Source of the DNA: Methylobacterium sp. 2A
GTDB taxonomy: Bacteria; Pseudomonadota; Alphaproteobacteria; Rhizobiales; Beijerinckiaceae
Direction: 5' to 3'
DNA: 64,000 nucleotides
NCBI RefSeq assembly: GCF_009806555.1
Contig: NZ_VUOK01000061.1
Span: forward strand, 62,001-126,000
Made by a program: the position numbers and the translations under genes. Of this stretch, positions 59,366 to 64,000 are shown piece after piece. Numbering within the stretch: position 1 is the stretch's first letter; each line of letters starts with the position of its first letter. A model generated the notes under the pieces. It ran no database searches, had not been told where the DNA came from, and saw nothing but the letters and a program-made list of their open reading frames with translations.

Positions 59366-60355
59366 TCAGATCACGAACAGCAGGTTCAGCCCGGCCCGCC
59401 GGAACCCTTCCTCGGCGATCTTGAGGTCGAGCCCGTAGGACGCGATGTCGTCCGCCACCGGGTCGAGACTCGGCGCCCGGTGCTGGTGCAGGTGCTTGAT
59501 GTAGCTGTGGCAGGTCGTGCAGGTCTCGACCTGGATGTCCTTCGAGACTTCGTCGAGGCTGTAATAGCTGACGCCCTCGCCCGCGCCGCAGGCGGTGCAG
59601 CGGATCCGGACGTGGTTCCAATACGTGCCGCACAGCGAGCAGCTGAGGTACCGGGCCTTGTCGGCCGGGGTCCAGCCGACGATCACGCTCGCCACCGGGG
59701 CGCCGCCGCAGCACGGGCAGACGCCGTCCGCCACCGGCTTCAGGGTCTTGGTGTCGAGCCGCGCGGCCTGCTCGGCGAGCCGGACCTGCAGCGCCGCCGA
59801 GACGAACACGCATTCGGCGATGCGGTCCACCGGCAGCGCGCCCTCGAAGACCTGCAGGGCGAGGTCGAAGCGGTCCTCCCGGGACGCCGCCCGCAAGAAG
59901 GCGCGCGCCGCCGCGGAGGCCTCGGGCGCGGTCGTGAGATCCAGAGCGTCGAGCAGCGCCAGCAGAGACGCGTCGAAGCCGGAATCGGCCTCCAGGCTGT
60001 GCCGCGACAGGGGCGGCATCCCGTGCTCGCTCCGCAGCGCCAGATCGGCGCCGTCCGGCGGCGGCGGGAGCGCGACCTTGGCCTGGATCTTATCCTGTGC
60101 CCGGGCGACCGCCGCCACGAACCGGAGATAGGCCTCCAGCGGGTGGCCGGGGGCGGCCTCGTCCAGGCGCGCCGCGCGGTCGGCGAACAGGGTCGTCGGA
60201 TCCGGCAGGCGCACGAACGGCACCGAGCCGGAGATCCCGATCTTGTCGGGATCGGGCTTCAGCTCGTTGAAGTCGCGACGGCGGGGCTTGGGCGCCTCGG
60301 CTTGCGTCGCAGCCTTGTCCGTGGCCGCGGGTTTCCGCTTGAAGAAATTGGCCAC
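59366..60355 (-). CDS. fdhE: formate dehydrogenase accessory protein FdhE
   Basis: 329 aa. Four CXXC-type metal sites are present: CPCCGGAPVASV, CSLCGTYW, CTACGAGEG and CTTCHSYIKH. They are the hallmark of FdhE, a redox-active rubredoxin-like factor needed for assembly of the FDH core. The start is GTG at 60353-60355. Its gene begins three bases after the gamma-subunit stop, so it is the last gene of the formate dehydrogenase operon. Confidence 0.95.
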   Translation of the reverse strand: MANFFKRKPAATDKAATQAEAPKPRRRDFNELKPDPDKIGISGSVPFVRLPDPTTLFADRAARLDEAAPGHPLEAYLRFVAAVARAQDKIQAKVALPPPPDGADLALRSEHGMPPLSRHSLEADSGFDASLLALLDALDLTTAPEASAAARAFLRAASREDRFDLALQVFEGALPVDRIAECVFVSAALQVRLAEQAARLDTKTLKPVADGVCPCCGGAPVASVIVGWTPADKARYLSCSLCGTYWNHVRIRCTACGAGEGVSYYSLDEVSKDIQVETCTTCHSYIKHLHQHRAPSLDPVADDIASYGLDLKIAEEGFRRAGLNLLFVI

Positions 60356-60358
60356 GAA

Positions 60359-61081
60359 TCAGGATCCGCGCTTGTCCACCGAGCCGTGGCGCGCCTTGCC
60401 GCCGGCGATCTGCCGGAACCACTTGCGGTGATGCCGGTAGGCCCAGCCGCCGGTCACCGTCCCGCGGACCATGGCCCGGCCGGTGCCCCGCACCCAGATG
60501 CCCGCGTAGATGTGCACCACGATGATGGCGATGGCGACCACGGCGGCGAGCGAGTGGGCGAGGAGCGCCCAGCGCTGCGTCTCGATCGAGGTCAGCCCGC
60601 CGAAATAGGTGTTCCAGATCACGAGGCCGCTGACGAACATCACGCCGATCAGTGCGGTCTGGCCCCAGAACACGCCCTTCTGGCCGGCATTGTACTTGCC
60701 GAGTTCCGGCAACCGGTCCTCGCGGTTGGTGACCACGTCGCCGATACGCTTGGTCCACTCGACATCGTCCTTGTTGGGGATGTTGAGCTTCCAGAAGCGC
60801 ACGAACAGGAAGAAGAAGCTGACGGCCAGCGCCACGCCGAGCCACGGGTGGATCGTGCGGGTCGCCTGCCCGCCGCCGAACAGGCCGGTCAGCGAGAACA
60901 GGTAGGGCGTGAACATCGCCAGCCCCGAGAGGGTCAGCAGGGAGAACAGGATCGCGGTGATCCAGTGGTTCACGCGCTGCACGCCCGAGTAGCGCGGGAC
61001 GTACATCACCTCCGGCGCCTCCGACTTGGCGTGGTGGAGGGGGCGGGAATCGCCGTCCCGGATGTCGCTGTGGATCGTCAT
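60359..61081 (-). CDS. fdoI: formate dehydrogenase gamma subunit, cytochrome b556
   Basis: 240 aa membrane subunit with four hydrophobic helices and the haem-ligand histidines expected of FdnI/FdoI (YSGVQRVNHWITAILFSLLT, IHPWLGVALAVSFFFLFVRF, HSLAAVVAIAIIVVHIYAGI). It accepts electrons from the beta subunit and passes them to quinone. In the FDH3-type complexes of Methylobacterium it links periplasmic formate oxidation to respiration. It is followed directly by fdhE. Confidence 0.92.
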   Translation of the reverse strand: MTIHSDIRDGDSRPLHHAKSEAPEVMYVPRYSGVQRVNHWITAILFSLLTLSGLAMFTPYLFSLTGLFGGGQATRTIHPWLGVALAVSFFFLFVRFWKLNIPNKDDVEWTKRIGDVVTNREDRLPELGKYNAGQKGVFWGQTALIGVMFVSGLVIWNTYFGGLTSIETQRWALLAHSLAAVVAIAIIVVHIYAGIWVRGTGRAMVRGTVTGGWAYRHHRKWFRQIAGGKARHGSVDKRGS

Positions 61082-61391
61082 CGGCCTTCTCGCGCCTGAT
61101 GCGGTGCCGACCCCGCGCGGCGGAGGTGGCTCTGAAACTCAAGATAGGGTGGGACGGCCGTGCCGTCTCCATCCTGTCGCTTCCGGCCCCACATCTCTCC
61201 CTCCCCCTCCGCGGGGGAGGGTGGCCCGATGGGCGCCCTCTGCGTCAGCAGGGGGCGGGAGCGGGGAGCACGGTTTCCGGAGAGAAGGCGACCTGCATGA
61301 AGGCTCTTGCCTCCTTTTGCACCGTCGCTCCCCTCTCCCGACCCGCTCCGCGGGCCGCCCTCCCCGCGAAAGGGGGAGCGGCCGTCGCGTC
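61082..61391. repeat. palindromic repeat inside the formate dehydrogenase operon
   Basis: 310 bp without a gene. 61196-61384 carries CTCCCCCTCCGCGGGGGAGG and CCGCCCTCCCCGCGAAAGGG-type palindromes of the same style as the element before lspA. It lies between the beta and gamma subunit genes, so the operon leader of the gamma gene is long and structured. It might affect the stoichiometry of subunits or split the transcript. Confidence 0.65.
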
Positions 61392-62327
61392 TCAGTGCGG
61401 CCGGGCCTCGCCGCCGCCGGTCTCGCGGCGCTTGGCCTCATCGTACTCGACCGCCTCTTCCTCTTCCTCGGGCACGACCTCGTTCGGGCCGGCCGTCACG
61501 TAGTGGAAGAAGCCCGCGACCGCCGCAAACCCCATCGCGGCGAGGCCGAACACCTTGGCCCCGCCCTTCCAGAAGGCGACGAGCGGCGAGATCTTCGGGT
61601 CGTTCGGCAGGCCGGCATAGAGGCTCGGCTGGTCGGCGTGGTGCAGCACGTACATGACGTGCGTGCCGCCGACGCCGGCCGGGTCGTAGAGGCCGGCATG
61701 TTCGAAGCCGCGCGATTTCAGGTCCTCGACGCGAGTCTGGGCCTGATCGATCATGGCCTGCTTGGTGCCGAACATGATCGAGCCGGTCGGGCAGGCCTTG
61801 GCGCAGGCCGGAGCCTGCCCCACCGCCACCCGGTCCGAGCACAGGGTGCACTTGTACGCCTTGTGGTCGGTCTGGCTGATGCGCGGGATGTTGAACGGGC
61901 AGCCCTTCACGCAGTAGCCGCAGCCGATGCAGTTCTCCTCGATGAAGTCGACGATGCCGTTGGAGTACTGCACGATCGCGCCGGGCGACGGGCAGGCCTT
62001 GAGGCAGCCCGGCTCGGTGCAGTGCATGCAGCCGTCCTTGCGGATCAGCCATTCGAGGTGATTGGTCTCCGGGTTCTCGTACTCGGTGAACCGCATCAGC
62101 GTCCACGACTTCGGCGTGAGGTCGTGGGGGTTCTGGTAGGTGCCCGTGTTGACACCGATGTCGTCGCGCAGGTCGTTCCACTCCTCGCAGGCCGATTGGC
62201 AGGCCTTGCAGCCGATGCACTTCGACACGTCGATGAGCTTGGCGACCTCCGTCTGGCGGCGGATCTCCGGCGGCGTCTCCGTGGAGGCGGAGCGCTGGCG
62301 GATGTCGAGGGAGCTGTAGTCAGCCAT
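61392..62327 (-). CDS. fdoH: formate dehydrogenase beta subunit, iron-sulfur protein
   Basis: 311 aa. Four ferredoxin-type [4Fe-4S] motifs are visible, including VSKCIGCKACQSACEEWNDL, CMHCTEPGCLKACPS and CIGCGYCVKGCPFNIPR. A C-terminal membrane helix (LVAFWKGGAKVFGLAAMGFA) precedes an acidic tail of glutamates (PEEEEEAVEYDE). It wires electrons from the alpha to the gamma subunit. It starts 15 bases after the alpha-subunit stop. Confidence 0.94.
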   Translation of the reverse strand: MADYSSLDIRQRSASTETPPEIRRQTEVAKLIDVSKCIGCKACQSACEEWNDLRDDIGVNTGTYQNPHDLTPKSWTLMRFTEYENPETNHLEWLIRKDGCMHCTEPGCLKACPSPGAIVQYSNGIVDFIEENCIGCGYCVKGCPFNIPRISQTDHKAYKCTLCSDRVAVGQAPACAKACPTGSIMFGTKQAMIDQAQTRVEDLKSRGFEHAGLYDPAGVGGTHVMYVLHHADQPSLYAGLPNDPKISPLVAFWKGGAKVFGLAAMGFAAVAGFFHYVTAGPNEVVPEEEEEAVEYDEAKRRETGGGEARPH

Positions 62328-62342
62328 GTCTGCCGCTCCCCC

Positions 62343-64000
62343 TTACGCGACCGCGTCCGACGGAGGCGTGGTCGGCTCGATGTTCACGAGCCAGGCCTTG
62401 AACTCCGGCGTCTCGGTGTTCGCGTCGCCCACGACCGGCGTGAGCGAGTTCGGGTGCCATCCTTTCTTGGTCAGGCCCATGAAGCCCCAGTGCTGCGGGA
62501 TGCCGACGACGTGGACGGGCTTGCCGTCGCAGATCAGCGGCTTGATCCGCTTGGTCACCAGGGCCTTGGCCTTGAGCGAGCCGCGCTTCGACCAGACTCG
62601 GACCCACGAGCCCTTGGCGATGCCCTTCTCCCTGGCGAGCTCCTCCGAGATCTCCACGAAGGGCTCCGGCTGGAGGATCGCGTTGATCCGGGCGTGCTTG
62701 GTCCACCCGTGGAAGTGCTCGGTCAGGCGGTAGCTCGTCGCCGCGTAGGGGAATTCCTGCGCGTCGCCGAGATCGGCCAGGTCGTCCTTGAAGATGCGGG
62801 CCGCCGGCGCCCCCTTGATCCGCGGGAAGGCGACGTTCTGCACCGGGGACTCGAAGGGCTCGTAATGCGTCGGGAACGGCCCGTCGCGCATGAGGCCGCG
62901 GGTCCACAGGCGGGCGACGCCCTCCTGGTTCAGGATGAACGGGCCGACGCCCTTATCGGGGGCGACGGTGACGCCGTAATCCGGCACGTCGAAGCCGATC
63001 CACTGCTTGCCGTTCCACTCGATGAGCTTCTTCTTCTCCGACCACGGACGTCCCTCGGGGTCGCACGAGGCGCGGTTGTAGAGCACGCGCCGGTTGGCCG
63101 GCCACGCGAAGGCCCAGTTCGGGGCGATGCCGCGGTCGCCGGGATCGGTATTGTCCCGGCGGGCCATCATGTTGCCCTTCTCGGTGTAGCAGCCGGAGTA
63201 GATCCAGCAGCCGCAGGCCGTGGTTCCATCGTCCTTGAGCTGGGCGAAGCCGTCGACCTGCTTGCCCGCCGGGATGATCGTCCCGTTGAGGTCCGGGGTC
63301 GGCGCCAGCGTGTAGCCGTTGAGCTCGCGGGCGAGTTCCGTCGGCGTGGGCGACTCGGCGATCGCGTAGTCCCACTTCAGATTGACGATCGGGTCCGGGA
63401 AGGCCCCGCCGTCCTTCTTGTAGGCCGCCTTCATGCGCAGGAAGATCTCCGACATGATCTCGATGTCGGAGCGGCACTCGCCCGGCGCGTCCTGCGCCTG
63501 CCAGTGCCACTGCAGCCAGCGGCTGGAGTTCGAGAGCGAGCCTTCCTCCTCCACGAACAGGGTGGTCGGCAGCTCGAACACCTCGGTCTGGATCTTGGTC
63601 GGATCGACGTCGTTGTACTCGCCGTGATTCTCCCAGAACCGGGCGGTCTCGGTCTTGAGCGGATCCATCACCACGATGAACTTCATCTTGGAGAAGGCTT
63701 CCGTCATCTTGGCGCGATTCGGGAACGTCATCAGGCAGTTGAAGCCCTGGATGATGTAGCCGGTCATCTTGCCTTGCTTGGCGAGCTCGAACCCGCGCAG
63801 CACGTCGTAGGTCGGCACGTCGAGCTTGGGCAGGTAATCGTACGCCCAGTCGTTCTCCTTGGTGGCGTGATCGCCCCACATCGCCTTCTGGAACGAGACG
63901 AAGAACTTGTTGTAGTTCTGCCAGTAGCTCGTCTGTCCCGGACGCAGCGGCTTGAACTGCCGCTTGGCGATGTAGCTCGCGTAGTCGGGCTCCTTCTCCA
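62343..64000 (-). CDS. fdoG: formate dehydrogenase alpha subunit, C-terminal part (partial)
   Basis: The frame is open to the window edge, giving about 552 aa of the C-terminal region of a molybdopterin oxidoreductase: DPLKTETARFWENHGEYNDV and VFELPTTLFVEEEGSLSNSS are conserved. The molybdopterin-dinucleotide-binding domain contains GIAKGSWVRVWSKRG. The N-terminal signal, the Fe-S cluster site and the Sec/Cys active-site codon are outside the window, so I cannot tell whether the enzyme uses selenocysteine. Together with the beta and gamma genes it forms an FDH3-like operon. Confidence 0.93.
   Translation of the reverse strand, partial: EKEPDYASYIAKRQFKPLRPGQTSYWQNYNKFFVSFQKAMWGDHATKENDWAYDYLPKLDVPTYDVLRGFELAKQGKMTGYIIQGFNCLMTFPNRAKMTEAFSKMKFIVVMDPLKTETARFWENHGEYNDVDPTKIQTEVFELPTTLFVEEEGSLSNSSRWLQWHWQAQDAPGECRSDIEIMSEIFLRMKAAYKKDGGAFPDPIVNLKWDYAIAESPTPTELARELNGYTLAPTPDLNGTIIPAGKQVDGFAQLKDDGTTACGCWIYSGCYTEKGNMMARRDNTDPGDRGIAPNWAFAWPANRRVLYNRASCDPEGRPWSEKKKLIEWNGKQWIGFDVPDYGVTVAPDKGVGPFILNQEGVARLWTRGLMRDGPFPTHYEPFESPVQNVAFPRIKGAPAARIFKDDLADLGDAQEFPYAATSYRLTEHFHGWTKHARINAILQPEPFVEISEELAREKGIAKGSWVRVWSKRGSLKAKALVTKRIKPLICDGKPVHVVGIPQHWGFMGLTKKGWHPNSLTPVVGDANTETPEFKAWLVNIEPTTPPSDAVA

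Overview
The window is high-GC alphaproteobacterial DNA, most probably Methylobacterium/Methylorubrum. The diagnostic genes are the ethylmalonyl-CoA pathway pair (ethylmalonyl-CoA mutase and crotonyl-CoA carboxylase/reductase, divergent at 41.6-45.4 kb), an FDH3-type membrane formate dehydrogenase cluster (59.4-64 kb), an MxaD-like protein, and two tandem chemoreceptors. Almost all of it is chromosomal housekeeping and accessory DNA; I see no insertion sequence, prophage, CRISPR array or canonical tRNA/rRNA gene.

Layout: 0-2.4 kb sulfate activation (cysDN). 2.5-9.2 kb: a flavin monooxygenase, a parDE-like pair whose toxin gene is frameshifted, an aspartate-type aminotransferase, a mazEF-like pair, a small dehydrogenase, and a DMT exporter. 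9.6-17.1 kb: ileS, lspA, an exported protein and a two-gene M16 peptidase pair (one active, one lacking the zinc motif). 17.1-18.4 kb: two more toxin-antitoxin loci, one with an internally deleted higB. 18.5-20.5 kb: VOC dioxygenase and ferredoxin-NADP reductase. 20.6-23.7 kb: an XRE regulator, then a 1-kb non-coding RNA array and a Ro60/Rsr gene. 24.1-34.4 kb: AsmA-like protein, bcp, M23 peptidase, duplicated Uma2 genes, CapD-like enzyme. 34.5-36.5 kb: polyprenyl glycosyltransferase and epimerase operon. 36.6-37.7 kb: a lower-GC two-gene cassette with a HEPN-like motif. 37.9-41.4 kb: two chemoreceptors. 41.6-64 kb: C1/C2 carbon metabolism, transporters, an L,D-transpeptidase, aldehyde and alcohol dehydrogenases, and formate dehydrogenase.

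The most striking locus is 20.9-23.7 kb. Upstream of a TROVE-domain (Ro60/Rsr) gene lie six tandem RNA units. Every one begins its helix region with GGGCCG[GA], exactly eight variable bases, then GGTTA, which resembles the Ro-binding region of Y RNAs. The four long units each close with two covarying helices and enclose a tRNA-like domain in circularly permuted order: T-arm, then an acceptor-like stem sealed by a GNRA tetraloop, then (in three of them) a D-arm. The inner helix takes the place of the anticodon stem. A TTGACG-N17-TATCAA promoter sits just before the first unit. This fits bacterial Y RNAs (YrlA type), but as a polymorphic multi-copy array.

Other structure not explained by genes: several families of dispersed intergenic palindromic repeats, a perfect FNR/FixK-type box upstream of the aldehyde/alcohol dehydrogenase pair, an operator-like palindrome before higBA, and an isolated 18-bp perfect inverted repeat between ecm and a chemoreceptor gene.
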